From Streptomyces sp. R44 (GTDB lineage: Bacteria > Actinomycetota > Actinomycetes > Streptomycetales > Streptomycetaceae), in assembly GCF_041053105.1 (NCBI RefSeq), contig NZ_CP163444.1, positions 5,022,001 through 5,086,000 of the forward strand: a stretch of DNA of 64,000 nucleotides, given 5' to 3'. This document shows positions 8,659 to 18,578 of this stretch, one piece after another. The notes beneath the pieces are model-generated. The model was not told the DNA's origin. It worked only from the letters and a program-made list of their open reading frames with translations, and ran no database searches. Made by a program: the position numbers and the translations under genes. Positions within the stretch are counted from its first letter, which is position 1. Each line of letters begins with the position of its first letter.

Positions 8659-9669
8659 GTGACCGTCGTCGGGCCGTTCGGTCTTAGCGTGCGGGACCAG
8701 GCTCTTGAGGCCGATGTCCAGACCGGTTTGGCGGCTGTGGAGGCGGGCCTCCTGGACGCCACCAAGAGCGATGTCCCCTTCATCACGGAGGCCGCGCAGC
8801 ACCTGGTCCTGGCCGGGGGGAAGCGGTTCCGCCCCCTGCTCGTGATGCTCGCCGCCCAGTTCGGCGACCCCTACGCGCCGGGCGTCGTGCCCTCCGCCGT
8901 GGTCGTCGAGCTCACCCACCTCGCCACGCTCTACCACGACGACGTCATGGACGAGGCCGACGTCCGGCGCGGCGTCGACAGCGCCAACACCCGCTGGGGC
9001 AACTCGATCGCCGTCCTCACGGGTGACTTCCTCTTCGCCCGCGCCTCGCACACGCTCGCGGACCTCGGTCCCGAGGCCGTACGCATCCAGTCCGAGGCGT
9101 TCGAACGGCTCGTCACCGGCCAGATCCTGGAGACCGCCGGGCCCACCGACGGCCGCGACCCCGTCGAGCACTACCTCGACGTCCTCGGCGGCAAGACCGG
9201 CTCCCTCGTCGCCGTCTCCTGCCGCTTCGGCGCCATGATGGCCGGCGCCGACGAGAGCGTCGTCGACATCCTCACCCAGTACGGCGAGCGGCTCGGCGTC
9301 GCCTTCCAGCTCGCCGACGACGTCCTCGACATCGCCTCCGACTCCCACGAGTCCGGCAAGACCCCCGGCACCGACCTCCGCGAGGGCATCCCCACCCTCC
9401 CCGTCCTCCACCTGCGGGCCGCGGCGGCCGCCCACGGCCGCCCGGAGGACCTGGAGCTCGTCGCCCTGATCGACGGCGACCTCAGTGACGACGAGCGGCA
9501 CGCCGAGGCCCTGCGCCTGCTGCGCGCCCACCCCGCCCTGGAGCAGGCCCGCCGCGACACCGTGCGGTACGCCGAGGAGGCGCGCGCGATGCTGGCGCCG
9601 CTGCCCGAGTGCTACGCGAAGGCGGCGCTCGCGGAGATGTGCGACGCCGTGGTCCACCGCGCGGGGTAG
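8659..9669 (+). CDS. Long-chain polyprenyl diphosphate synthase
   Basis: A 336-residue trans-prenyltransferase. The first aspartate-rich motif is within YHDDVMDEAD (DDxxD) and the second is QLADDVLDIASD. GGKRFRPLLV is the conserved isopentenyl diphosphate-binding segment. Small residues before the first motif fit a long-chain product. In Streptomyces this enzyme most likely supplies the nonaprenyl tail of menaquinone (inference), which fits its position near complex I genes. I chose the GTG at 8659, with CAGGAGA eight bases upstream, rather than the in-frame ATG at 8620, which would add a 13-residue tail lying in the repeat region. Cytosolic. Confidence 0.9.
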   Translation: MTVVGPFGLSVRDQALEADVQTGLAAVEAGLLDATKSDVPFITEAAQHLVLAGGKRFRPLLVMLAAQFGDPYAPGVVPSAVVVELTHLATLYHDDVMDEADVRRGVDSANTRWGNSIAVLTGDFLFARASHTLADLGPEAVRIQSEAFERLVTGQILETAGPTDGRDPVEHYLDVLGGKTGSLVAVSCRFGAMMAGADESVVDILTQYGERLGVAFQLADDVLDIASDSHESGKTPGTDLREGIPTLPVLHLRAAAAAHGRPEDLELVALIDGDLSDDERHAEALRLLRAHPALEQARRDTVRYAEEARAMLAPLPECYAKAALAEMCDAVVHRAG

Positions 9670-9800
9670 CTCTTCTCAGGGTCGGGTCATCCCGAAGCAG
9701 TACGTGAGGTTGATCCCGGGGTCTGACGCTTTCCCGCCGCCGTCTTGGTGAGATGGAGTCATCATCCAAGGGGCAGCACGGTACGGAGGTAGCGGAGACC

Positions 9801-10988
9801 ATGGCAGAGACCCGTAAGGCGAGCCGGTTCATCGTCCCGGTCGCGGTGGCCGGAGTGGCCGCGGCGACCATCGGGCTCGTCCCGGCGCTCGCGGCGTCCG
9901 GCGACCCGGACCTGCCGGAGATCACGGCCCAGCAGCTCATCGAGAAGATCGCCGCCTCGGACACCCAGACCCTGTCCGGCACCTTCAAGATCTCCACCGA
10001 CCTGGGCCTGCCGGCCCTCGACGGCCTGGCGTCCGGCCTCGGGGGCCTGGACGGCGACGGCGGCCCCTCCTCGGCCGACCCGTCCGAGAAGCTCACCGAG
10101 CTCTTCTCGGGCAGCCACACCCTGCGCGTGGCGGCGGACGGCCCCGAGCGCCAGAAGCTCACCCTGCTGGACGGCTCCGACGAGTACAGCCTCATCCACA
10201 ACGGCGACGACGTCTGGGGCTACGACAGCAAGTCGAACGAGGCCTTCCACGAGAAGGGGGCGTCGTCCGGTGCCCCCGACGCCAACGAGAAGGACCGGAA
10301 GCTCCCCGGCACGCCGAAGGAGCTCGCCGACGAGGTCCTGAAGGCCGCCGGCGACACGACGTCGATCACGGTCGACGGCACGGCGAAGGTGGCCGGCCGG
10401 GACGCGTACCAGCTGGTGATCAAGCCGAAGCAGGCCGGTTCCACGGTCGAGTCGGTGAAGATCGCGGTGGACGCGGCGAACGGCACCCCGCTGAAGTTCA
10501 CCCTCTCCTCGGTCGAGGGCGGCAAGCCGGTCGTCGACGCGGGCTTCACGAAGGTCGACTTCGGGAAGCCGGCCGCCTCGGAGTTCACCTTCACCGCGCC
10601 GAAGGGCGCGAAGGTGACGGAGGGCGGGGCGGAGAAGGCGAAGGATTCCGCCGAGGACCTGCCGGAGGGCTTCGAGGACTTCGGGAAGGGGTTCCCCGGC
10701 CTCGGAGCGGGCTTCGGCGGCGAGGGCGGCGACATGAACGTCATCGGCGAGGGCTGGACGACGATCGCGCGGATCGACTCGGGTGCGCCGGCGCCCAAGA
10801 CCGACGAGGCGCCGAAGGAGATCCAGGGCTTCCTGGACTCCTTCGGCGACAAGGTCACCGGAAAGTTCGGCTCCGGCACCGTCTTCAAGACGAAGCTGGT
10901 GAACGCGCTCCTCACCGACGACGGCAAGGTCTACGTCGGCGCGGTGACGAAGGACGCGCTGGTGAACGCGGCGAACGCCGCGAAGTAG
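9801..10988 (+). CDS. LolA-like exported lipoprotein-carrier family protein (DUF2092-type)
   Basis: A 395-residue exported protein. Start chosen at the ATG at 9801, which follows GGAGG, rather than the in-frame ATG at 9753. A hydrophobic N-terminal segment (FIVPVAVAGVAAATIGLVPALAAS) looks like a signal peptide or anchor. The rest has the pattern of LolA/LppX-like carriers: TLSGTFKISTDLG, then LRVAADGPERQKL and a VIKPKQAGSTVESVKIAVD strand, with a Gly/Phe-rich linker near residue 300. Such proteins bind lipids or act as sigma-factor-linked envelope sensors. It is followed by a strong terminator, so it is probably its own unit, 131 bases after the polyprenyl synthase. Exact role unknown. Confidence 0.75.
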   Translation: MAETRKASRFIVPVAVAGVAAATIGLVPALAASGDPDLPEITAQQLIEKIAASDTQTLSGTFKISTDLGLPALDGLASGLGGLDGDGGPSSADPSEKLTELFSGSHTLRVAADGPERQKLTLLDGSDEYSLIHNGDDVWGYDSKSNEAFHEKGASSGAPDANEKDRKLPGTPKELADEVLKAAGDTTSITVDGTAKVAGRDAYQLVIKPKQAGSTVESVKIAVDAANGTPLKFTLSSVEGGKPVVDAGFTKVDFGKPAASEFTFTAPKGAKVTEGGAEKAKDSAEDLPEGFEDFGKGFPGLGAGFGGEGGDMNVIGEGWTTIARIDSGAPAPKTDEAPKEIQGFLDSFGDKVTGKFGSGTVFKTKLVNALLTDDGKVYVGAVTKDALVNAANAAK

Positions 10989-11003
10989 GACCGAAGTTGG
11001 GAC

Positions 11004-11048
11004 CCCGGGCGGGTCGGGGGCGATGTTCACCGACCCGCCCGGGAGTTT
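11004..11048 (+). terminator. Intrinsic terminator
   Basis: Fourteen-base arms (11004-11017 and 11030-11043) pair perfectly around a 12-base loop and are followed by AGTTTTC. It ends the LolA-like gene and faces the converging aminopeptidase gene. Confidence 0.8.
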
Positions 11049-11067
11049 TCTGCTCCTACGGAAGGCG

Positions 11068-12474
<1,407 letters not shown>

Positions 12475-12564
12475 TCAGTTGTGCGGTCGTTCGGTCGTGC
12501 GTGCTGAATGTTCAGCGAGAGTTTGACTCCGCGTCAAGAGCGGAAACCGGTCAGGTGCGTTCGC

Positions 12565-13350
12565 TCAGCGGACGGTGGCATCCTCCACCGCCTCGCGCAC
12601 CCCGGGGTCGGCGTCCCGGCCCAACTCCCGTAGCAGGGCGTCCACTCCGGGGGTCGACCAGTACGCCACCGCCTCGACCAGCGCGGTCCGCACGGCCGGG
12701 TCGGGGTGCTGGGCGAGCCCGGACAGCCGCGCCACCGGGCCGCGTCGCCGCATCCCGTACCAGCGCAGGGCCTCGCACAGCGCCGCCGCGTCCCCCCGCG
12801 CCTGAGCCGCCTCCACGCGCGCGAGGAGCACGCGCGGCGCGGGCGGGGGCCCGTCGAGGGGATGCGGTCGCCGCTCCGCGAGCCGGCGCGAGCCGTAGCT
12901 CCCGCGCTCCCGGCAGCCGAAGCAGGTGCAGGGCGGAGTGCCGTGGGCGTCGGGCAGATAGCGCCACCCGTTGACCTGCCGGACCGCCCGGATGTGCCGT
13001 ACCTCGGCGGGCGTGACGGAGCGCGGCAGGAACACCTCCCAGCCCCGGGCGTCCGCCGCCCCGGCCGTCCGCCGTACCGCCTCGGCCGCCGTCACCGGCG
13101 CCGGCGCGCGGTCGTTGTACCGGCCGACGGTCACCGGTTCCCCGTCGGGCAGCCGTACGTGCACGGCGACGAACCCGCGCGGTCCCGGGCGGCGGGACAG
13201 CTCGCGCAGCCACTGGTGGGTGAGGGGGTACGAGGGGAGGACGGGGAAGAGGAACACCCCGCGCCGCTCGCCGTGCCCGGCGGCCCGCAGGCCGGACCGG
13301 CGGACGCGTGCCGTGTTCGCGCCGGGGGTGAGGTGGACGAAGGTCGCCAT
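12565..13350 (-). CDS. HEAT-repeat containing conserved protein
   Basis: A 261-residue protein of unknown function. The first 140 residues are basic and mixed, with a PPCTCFGCRERGSYG segment that puts three cysteines close together (possible metal site). The last 100 residues contain HEAT/armadillo-like helices (VARLSGLAQHPDPAVRTALVEAV and VDALLRELGRDADPGVREAVED). It starts 13 bases after the stop of the upstream small gene at 13364, so the two probably form an operon. HEAT repeats normally mediate protein binding. No signal peptide or membrane segment. Confidence 0.65.
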   Translation of the reverse strand: MATFVHLTPGANTARVRRSGLRAAGHGERRGVFLFPVLPSYPLTHQWLRELSRRPGPRGFVAVHVRLPDGEPVTVGRYNDRAPAPVTAAEAVRRTAGAADARGWEVFLPRSVTPAEVRHIRAVRQVNGWRYLPDAHGTPPCTCFGCRERGSYGSRRLAERRPHPLDGPPPAPRVLLARVEAAQARGDAAALCEALRWYGMRRRGPVARLSGLAQHPDPAVRTALVEAVAYWSTPGVDALLRELGRDADPGVREAVEDATVR

Positions 13351-13363
13351 GCGGATGAGCCCC

Positions 13364-13744
13364 CTAGGGGATGTCGCGGCGGATCATGGCCGGGCGGTCG
13401 AGGATCTCGACGTACACGATCCGGCCGTGGACGACGTCGAGGTTGAGCATCCCCGTGTCGGCGAGCAGCGGCACACAGCGGTGACCCTCGCCGAACGGGG
13501 TGCCCGGCCGGCGGTCCGCGGTGGAGATGCTCTGGCAGAAGTCGTCGGAGCAGCCGCACGGTCCGTACAGCCGCACGTCCCGCACGATCAGGGACAGGTC
13601 CCGTTCGCCCTCCTCTTCGAGGAGGCGGACGAGTTCGGCGACGAGTTCGGGGTACACCTCGCGGACCAGCGGCGGCTCGGCGGGCCGGGTGTCGTTCAGG
13701 GCGCTCACAGCCGGAAGTCTGGCGGGTGGCCGGTGTCGCGGCAT
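13364..13744 (-). CDS. Small conserved hypothetical protein
   Basis: Up to 126 residues; I cannot assign a family with confidence. The middle contains a cysteine-rich GPCGCSDDFCQS segment, followed by basic and acidic patches and a VHGRIVYVEILDRP strand. No signal peptide or helix is visible. Two starts are possible: ATG at 13744 or GTG at 13708 (which gives 114 residues). Neither has a convincing ribosome binding site, and the extra 12 residues are Pro/Arg-rich, so the shorter form may be correct. It is the first gene of a two-gene unit with the HEAT-repeat protein. Confidence 0.6.
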   Translation of the reverse strand: MPRHRPPARLPAVSALNDTRPAEPPLVREVYPELVAELVRLLEEEGERDLSLIVRDVRLYGPCGCSDDFCQSISTADRRPGTPFGEGHRCVPLLADTGMLNLDVVHGRIVYVEILDRPAMIRRDIP

Positions 13745-13877
13745 CCGGTTTTCCGGCCGGGAGGCGTGACCAGGGAGCGGTGCGGGACGGCAGGGGGCGG
13801 CGGAAGGGGGGATTCGGGGATTCAGGCACTAGGGTCGGGCTCCCGCGACCCGTCGCCGTCTCGAAGGAGCCCCGCAC

Positions 13878-14525
13878 ATGAAGATCGCCGTACTGGGAAC
13901 GGGCGAGGTCGGGCGCCGGCTCGCCACCAAGCTGGTCTCCCTCGGGCACGAGGTGGCGATGGGGTCCCGGACCCCGGACAACGCCGACGCCGCCAAGTGG
14001 GCCGCGGAGCACGGCGGGACGCACGGGACCTTCGCCGACGCGACCGGCCCCGCCGAGCTCGTCGTCAACGCGACCGGCGGGCTCGTCTCCCTGCCCGTCC
14101 TCCAGGCCGCGGGCGCCGAGAACCTGCGCGGCAAGGTCGTGATCGACGTGTCCAACGCGCTGGACTTCTCGGAGGGCTTCCCGCCCAAGGTCGGTCTGCC
14201 CGACGGCAGGAGTGTCGCCGAGCAGCTCCAGAGCGCCTTCCCGGAGGCGCGCGTCGTCAAGACGCTCAACACCATGACCAACACCGTCATGGTCGAGCCC
14301 GGCCGGGTCCCGGGGCGGCACCACGTCTTCCTGAGCGGCGACGACGCGGACGCGAAGGCCGTGGTCGCGGAGCTGCTGGCCTCCTTCGGCTGGGCGGCCG
14401 ACCAGATCATCGACCTCGGCGAACTGTCGAGCGCCCGCGCCGCCGAACAGCTCCTGCCGATGTGGCTGCGGCTCTACGGGCTGCTCGGCACCGGCGACTT
14501 CAACTTCTCCGTCGCGGGGGCCTGA
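13878..14525 (+). CDS. NADPH-dependent F420 reductase-like oxidoreductase
   Basis: A 215-residue Rossmann protein. The N-terminus KIAVLGTGEVGRRLATKL is a GxGxxG dinucleotide fold, and MGSRTPDNADA provides the NADPH-type basic residue after the second strand. The single-domain layout, with ANxxGG-like and VKTLNTM segments, resembles F420H2:NADP oxidoreductase-type proteins (Pfam F420_oxidored). Many actinobacterial paralogues have no proven F420 role. The start is the ATG at 13878, preceded by AAGGAG. Its 3' end overlaps the converging DUF4291 gene by 52 bases. Confidence 0.78.
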   Translation: MKIAVLGTGEVGRRLATKLVSLGHEVAMGSRTPDNADAAKWAAEHGGTHGTFADATGPAELVVNATGGLVSLPVLQAAGAENLRGKVVIDVSNALDFSEGFPPKVGLPDGRSVAEQLQSAFPEARVVKTLNTMTNTVMVEPGRVPGRHHVFLSGDDADAKAVVAELLASFGWAADQIIDLGELSSARAAEQLLPMWLRLYGLLGTGDFNFSVAGA

Positions 14526-15115
14526 ACCCCCAGGTGGTCGAGGAGGCCCTCCCGCTCCGGGTAGGGCCTTTCCCGCGGCAGGAGCCGGGTGGCCGCCTCC
14601 AGGTCGCCCGCCCGGACCAGACCGTGGACCTCCCGCGCGAGCGGCGTCACGTCGGTGATCGAGACCGTCCACTCGTCCGCGTACCGGCGCGACGCCTCGC
14701 CCGACAGGCCGAGCTGGAGCGAGCGGTACGGGAGGGCCCGGAGGTGCAGATCGCGCTCCGGGTCCCACTGCACCCGGGCCGGCGCCTGCCTCAACTGCCG
14801 CTTCCAGGACGCCTGGTCGGTGTGGAAGCCGTGCTTGTAGTGCGAGAGACAGGCGTTCCGCAGGGCCCACTCGAAGCCCTCGCGGCTGATCTCCACGGCG
14901 AGGACGGTCTCCTGGCCCTCCTTCGTCCCCCAGCCGCAGCGGTACATCATCCACAGGAACGAGGGCTTGATCCACGTCATCCGGTCCCGCTTCCAGACGT
15001 CCGGGAAGCGGCCGTCGCGGGCGGCGGGCAGCCCGATCGCGGGCCGGTACGCCTGATAGACGGTGACCGTGCGCTCGGTGTGGAGCGCGCGGATCCGGTA
15101 CTTCGGTTCTTCCAT
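14474..15115 (-). CDS. DUF4291 family protein
   Basis: A 213-residue protein. The layout TVYQAYRPAIG, then RMTWIKPSFLWMMYRCGWG and ALRNACLSHY, then QVQWDPERD-like residues (VQWDPERDLH) and RSLQLGL, is characteristic of DUF4291. That family has no known biochemical function that I can cite. Start is the ATG at 15115. The reading frame runs 52 bases into the 3' end of the converging NADPH-binding gene, an unusual tail-to-tail coding overlap. The last 15 residues, which lie in the overlap, are probably non-essential. Confidence 0.78.
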   Translation of the reverse strand: MEEPKYRIRALHTERTVTVYQAYRPAIGLPAARDGRFPDVWKRDRMTWIKPSFLWMMYRCGWGTKEGQETVLAVEISREGFEWALRNACLSHYKHGFHTDQASWKRQLRQAPARVQWDPERDLHLRALPYRSLQLGLSGEASRRYADEWTVSITDVTPLAREVHGLVRAGDLEAATRLLPRERPYPEREGLLDHLGVQAPATEKLKSPVPSSP

Positions 15116-15162
15116 GCGCCTCAGGGTGCGGGGACCGCCCCCGGCGGGGCCACCGGTTTTCC

Positions 15163-15612
15163 TCAGGCCACCCCCGCCGCCTCCCGGGCGTCATAGGCCT
15201 CCCGCGCCGCCGCGATCTCGTTCTGGTGCTGCTCGGTCCAGGTCACCAGGGAGCGGATCGTGGTGTGCAACGTGCCGCCCAGGGAGGTCAGTTCGTACTC
15301 CACGCGCGGCGGGACCACCGGGTGGACCGTCCGCTTCACCAGGCCGTCGCGCTCCAGCTGACGCAGCGTCACGGTCAGCATGCGCTGGCTGACGCCGTCG
15401 ATCTCCCGCTTCAGCTCGGTGAACCGCAGGACGCGGCGGTCGAGGAGGGCGATGACGAGGAGGGACCACTTGTCGGCGAATCGGTCGAGGATCTGCCGCA
15501 CCTCGCAGTCCTCGCGGGTGTCCCACTGGAAGGGATCGGGGTCCCCGTCGCCTCCGTGGGCCCCCTCGGTTCCCGCGCAGTGACTCGGGTACTTCGAAGT
15601 GCCTTCTTCCAT
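15163..15612 (-). CDS. HxlR family transcriptional regulator
   Basis: A 149-residue winged-helix repressor. The conserved cysteine lies in TREDCEVRQILDRFADKW, followed by the HxlR core LRFTELKREIDGVSQRMLTVTL (recognition helix) and PRVEYELT (wing). HxlR proteins commonly respond to quinones, aldehydes or thiol stress through that N-terminal cysteine. It is divergent from the MFS exporter at 15712, its likely target. The 99-base gap holds a GGTTAC (15642-15647) ... GTAACC (15672-15677) inverted repeat. An extra 30-residue hydrophilic N-terminus precedes the core. Confidence 0.9.
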   Translation of the reverse strand: MEEGTSKYPSHCAGTEGAHGGDGDPDPFQWDTREDCEVRQILDRFADKWSLLVIALLDRRVLRFTELKREIDGVSQRMLTVTLRQLERDGLVKRTVHPVVPPRVEYELTSLGGTLHTTIRSLVTWTEQHQNEIAAAREAYDAREAAGVA

Positions 15613-15711
15613 GACAACCGATGCTCCCGCAGGATGCAGGTGGTTACAAGAGGGAACCGACCCTCACATCCGTAACCGGCCACCCCAACCCATCCCGCCC
15701 TGGAGACAGTT

Positions 15712-17166
15712 GTGCCCCTACGCGCCTGGAGTCTGCTCCTCGTCCTCTGCGGGACGATCTTCCTCGAAGGCATCGACGTCGCCATGCTCGCCGTCGCCGT
15801 CCCCACCGTCCGCGCCGACCTCGGCCTCACGACCGGCACCGCCGCCTGGGTCATGTCCGCGTACGTCCTCGGCTACGCCGGCTTCACCCTCCTGGGCGGC
15901 CGCGCCGCCGACCTGCTCGGACGGCGCCGGATGTTCCTCGGCTGGCTCACCGTCTTCCTCGTCTTCTCCGGTCTCGGCGGGCTCGCCGACGAGGGCTGGA
16001 CCCTGATCCTGGCCCGCTTCGTCACCGGCGTCGCCGCCGCCTTCATGACCCCGGCCGCCCTGTCGATCATCACCACCTCGTACGCGGAGGGGCCGCAGCG
16101 GAACCAGGCGCTCCTCGTCTTCGCCGGCACCGCCGCGGGCGGCTTCTCGCTCGGCCTCGTCATCGGCGGGCTGCTCACCCAGCTCGGCTGGCGCTGGGTC
16201 TTCTTCGCCCCCGTCCTCCTCGCCGCCGCGCTCCTGCTCGCCGCGCTGCGGCTGATCCCGAAGGAGCCGCGCCCGGCCCGGGCGAAGGGCGGCTTCGACC
16301 TCGGCGGGGCGCTCACCGCCGCCGGGGCGATGCTCCTCCTGGCGTACGGGGTCGTCCGCCTGGAACACGGGCTCGACGGCTGGAGGGTCACCGCCGGCGC
16401 GCTCGCCGCCGGGCTCCTCCTCGCCGGGCTGTTCGTCGCCGTGGAACGCCGGGCCGCCACCCCGCTCGTCCGCCTCGGCATCCTGCGCAGGGCCCCGCTG
16501 CTCCGCGCGGACCTCGGCGCCCTCCTCTTCGTCGGCTCCTTCTTCGGCTTCCAGTTCGTCGCCACGCTCTACCTCCAGGAGCTGCGCGGCTGGTCGTCCC
16601 TGGAGACGGCGCTCGCCCTGCTGGTCATGGGCTGCGACGCGGTCCTCGCGCCGACGCTGACCCCGCGGCTCGTGGCCCGCTTCGGCAACGCCCGGGTGAT
16701 CCTCGGCGGCTTCGTCCTCGCCGTCGTCTCGTACGCGCTGTTCCTGCCGGTCGGCCCGGACCGGTCGTACGCGGCGATGTTCCCGACCCTGCTGCTCACC
16801 GGGATCGCCTTCGCCCTCGCGTACGGGCCGCTCACGATCGCCGGCACGGAGGGGGTCGGGGAGGAGGAGCAGGGGCTCGCGAGCGGACTGCTCACCACGG
16901 CGACCCAGTTCGGTTCGGCGGTCGGCATCGCGGCGGTGACCGCGGTGTACGGCATGGCGGGCGGCGGGCTCGGCGGCTTCCGGGCGGCACTCTTCGTGCC
17001 CGTGGCGATGGTCGCGCTCGGGGCCGTGATCACGGCGACGGGGGTGCGGCGGAGGCCGGGGGCCGAGGCGCCGGGCGTGCGGGAGAGGCCGGGGGCCGAG
17101 GCGCCGGGCGGGCGGGAGAGGCCGGGGGCCCAGGCGCCGGGCGCTGCGAGCAAGGTCACGGCCTGA
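15712..17166 (+). CDS. MFS transporter, DHA2-like drug exporter
   Basis: A 484-residue membrane protein with about 14 hydrophobic helices, starting at a GTG. The DHA2-type signature is at the N-terminus (GIDVAMLAVAVPTVRADL), followed by an MFS motif A (GGRAADLLGRRRMF). Likely a proton-driven exporter of small toxic molecules, controlled by the divergent HxlR gene. The cytoplasmic C-terminus is unusual: three tandem copies of an 11-residue RPGAEAPG(V/G)RE unit encoded by a 33-base repeat (17052-17143), a region likely to vary between strains. The substrate is unknown. Confidence 0.87.
   Translation: MPLRAWSLLLVLCGTIFLEGIDVAMLAVAVPTVRADLGLTTGTAAWVMSAYVLGYAGFTLLGGRAADLLGRRRMFLGWLTVFLVFSGLGGLADEGWTLILARFVTGVAAAFMTPAALSIITTSYAEGPQRNQALLVFAGTAAGGFSLGLVIGGLLTQLGWRWVFFAPVLLAAALLLAALRLIPKEPRPARAKGGFDLGGALTAAGAMLLLAYGVVRLEHGLDGWRVTAGALAAGLLLAGLFVAVERRAATPLVRLGILRRAPLLRADLGALLFVGSFFGFQFVATLYLQELRGWSSLETALALLVMGCDAVLAPTLTPRLVARFGNARVILGGFVLAVVSYALFLPVGPDRSYAAMFPTLLLTGIAFALAYGPLTIAGTEGVGEEEQGLASGLLTTATQFGSAVGIAAVTAVYGMAGGGLGGFRAALFVPVAMVALGAVITATGVRRRPGAEAPGVRERPGAEAPGGRERPGAQAPGAASKVTA
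17052..17143 (+). repeat. 33-bp coding tandem repeat at exporter C-terminus
   Basis: Copies begin at 17052, 17085 and 17118 (the third is partial), with near-identical sequence. They are in frame and encode RPGAEAPG repeats. Confidence 0.85.
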
Positions 17167-17186
17167 ACGCCCTCGTACGACCCTAG

Positions 17187-17513
<327 letters not shown>

Positions 17514-17519
17514 CGCCCG

Positions 17520-18485
17520 TCAGGGGGCGGAGGTCACGGAGGGCGCGGGAGCGGTCTCCGTACGGGCCGCGGCAGCCGCCGCCTCGACCGCCGCGCGGCT
17601 CTTGCGGGCCGTCCGCAGCGCGTCCCAGGTGAGGATCGTCAGGGCCAGCCAGACGAGGGAGAAGCCCGCCCAGCGCTCCGCCGGCATCTCCTCGTGGAAG
17701 TAGAGGATCCCGAGCAGGAACTGGAAGGTCGGCGCGAGGTACTGGAGGAGGCCCAGCGTCGACAGCGGCACCCGGATCGCCGCCGCCCCGAAGCAGACGA
17801 GCGGTGCGGCCGTGACGATGCCGGTGGCGGCGAGCAGCGCCGTGTGGCCGGCGCCGTGGTGGCCGAAGGCCAGGGTGCCCCGGGTCCCGATCCAGACGAG
17901 GTAGCCGAGGGCGGGCAGGAACTGCACGGCCGTCTCGGCGGCGAGCGACTCCAGGCCGCCGATGTTGACCTTCTTCTTCACCAGGCCGTAGAGGGCGAAG
18001 GAGAAGGCGAGGGTGAGCGAGATCCACGGCGGCCGCCCGTACCCGATCGCCAGGACGAGCACGGCCGAGAGACCGACGCCGACCGCCGCCCACTGTGCGG
18101 GGCGCAGCCGCTCCTTCAGGACGAGGACGCCCAGGGCGATGGTGACGAGCGGGTTGATGAAGTAGCCGAGGGAGGCCTCGACGACGTGGCCCGTGTTCAC
18201 GGACCAGATGTAGAGCCCCCAGTTCACCGTGATGACGGCGGCGGCGAGGGTGATCAGGCCGAGCTTGCGCGGGCTGCGCACGAGCTCGGGTATCCAGGCC
18301 CAGCGGCGCAGCGCGAGCAGCGCGATGCCGACGAAGGCCAGGGACCACACCATCCGGTGGGCGAGGATCTCGATCGCGCCGGCGGGCTTGAGGAGCGGCC
18401 AGAAGAGCGGGACCAGTCCCCACATGCCGTAGGCGCCGATCCCGTAGAGCAGTCCTGCTCGTCCTTCGTTCGTCTCCGTCTTCAC
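17520..18485 (-). CDS. rarD: EamA-family transporter RarD
   Basis: A 321-residue drug/metabolite-type permease with ten hydrophobic helices. The opening GLLYGIGAYGMWGLVPLFWPLLK and the later APTFQFLLGILYFHEEMPAERW are RarD hallmarks ('chloramphenicol-sensitive protein'). RarD proteins are thought to export metabolites; the physiological substrate is not established. The C-terminus is Ala/Thr-rich. Start is the ATG at 18485. The upstream region has a striking palindrome (18542-18577) between this gene and the stop of the next upstream gene. Confidence 0.88.
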   Translation of the reverse strand: MKTETNEGRAGLLYGIGAYGMWGLVPLFWPLLKPAGAIEILAHRMVWSLAFVGIALLALRRWAWIPELVRSPRKLGLITLAAAVITVNWGLYIWSVNTGHVVEASLGYFINPLVTIALGVLVLKERLRPAQWAAVGVGLSAVLVLAIGYGRPPWISLTLAFSFALYGLVKKKVNIGGLESLAAETAVQFLPALGYLVWIGTRGTLAFGHHGAGHTALLAATGIVTAAPLVCFGAAAIRVPLSTLGLLQYLAPTFQFLLGILYFHEEMPAERWAGFSLVWLALTILTWDALRTARKSRAAVEAAAAAARTETAPAPSVTSAP

Positions 18486-18541
18486 CGGACCTCCCGCCCT
18501 GTGCCGCGCTGTCCTGTCGAAGGTAGCGCCGCACGGGGCGG

Positions 18542-18577
18542 GTTGTCATGCCCGTACCGCTATACGGTCATGACAAC
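18542..18577. promoter_or_regulatory. 36-bp interrupted palindrome upstream of rarD
   Basis: GTTGTCATG (18542-18550) pairs with CATGACAAC (18569-18577). The symmetry continues inward with CCGTA/TACGG after one mismatch, leaving a six-base centre. It could be an operator for rarD or the hairpin ending the QorB-like gene, whose stop is one base away. There is no T-run, which favours an operator slightly. Confidence 0.5.
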
Positions 18578-18578
18578 G

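Noticed and set aside
15116..15162. Terminator hairpin between the DUF4291 and HxlR genes
   Set aside because: Only short G/C runs pair and the arms are ambiguous; not strong enough to list.
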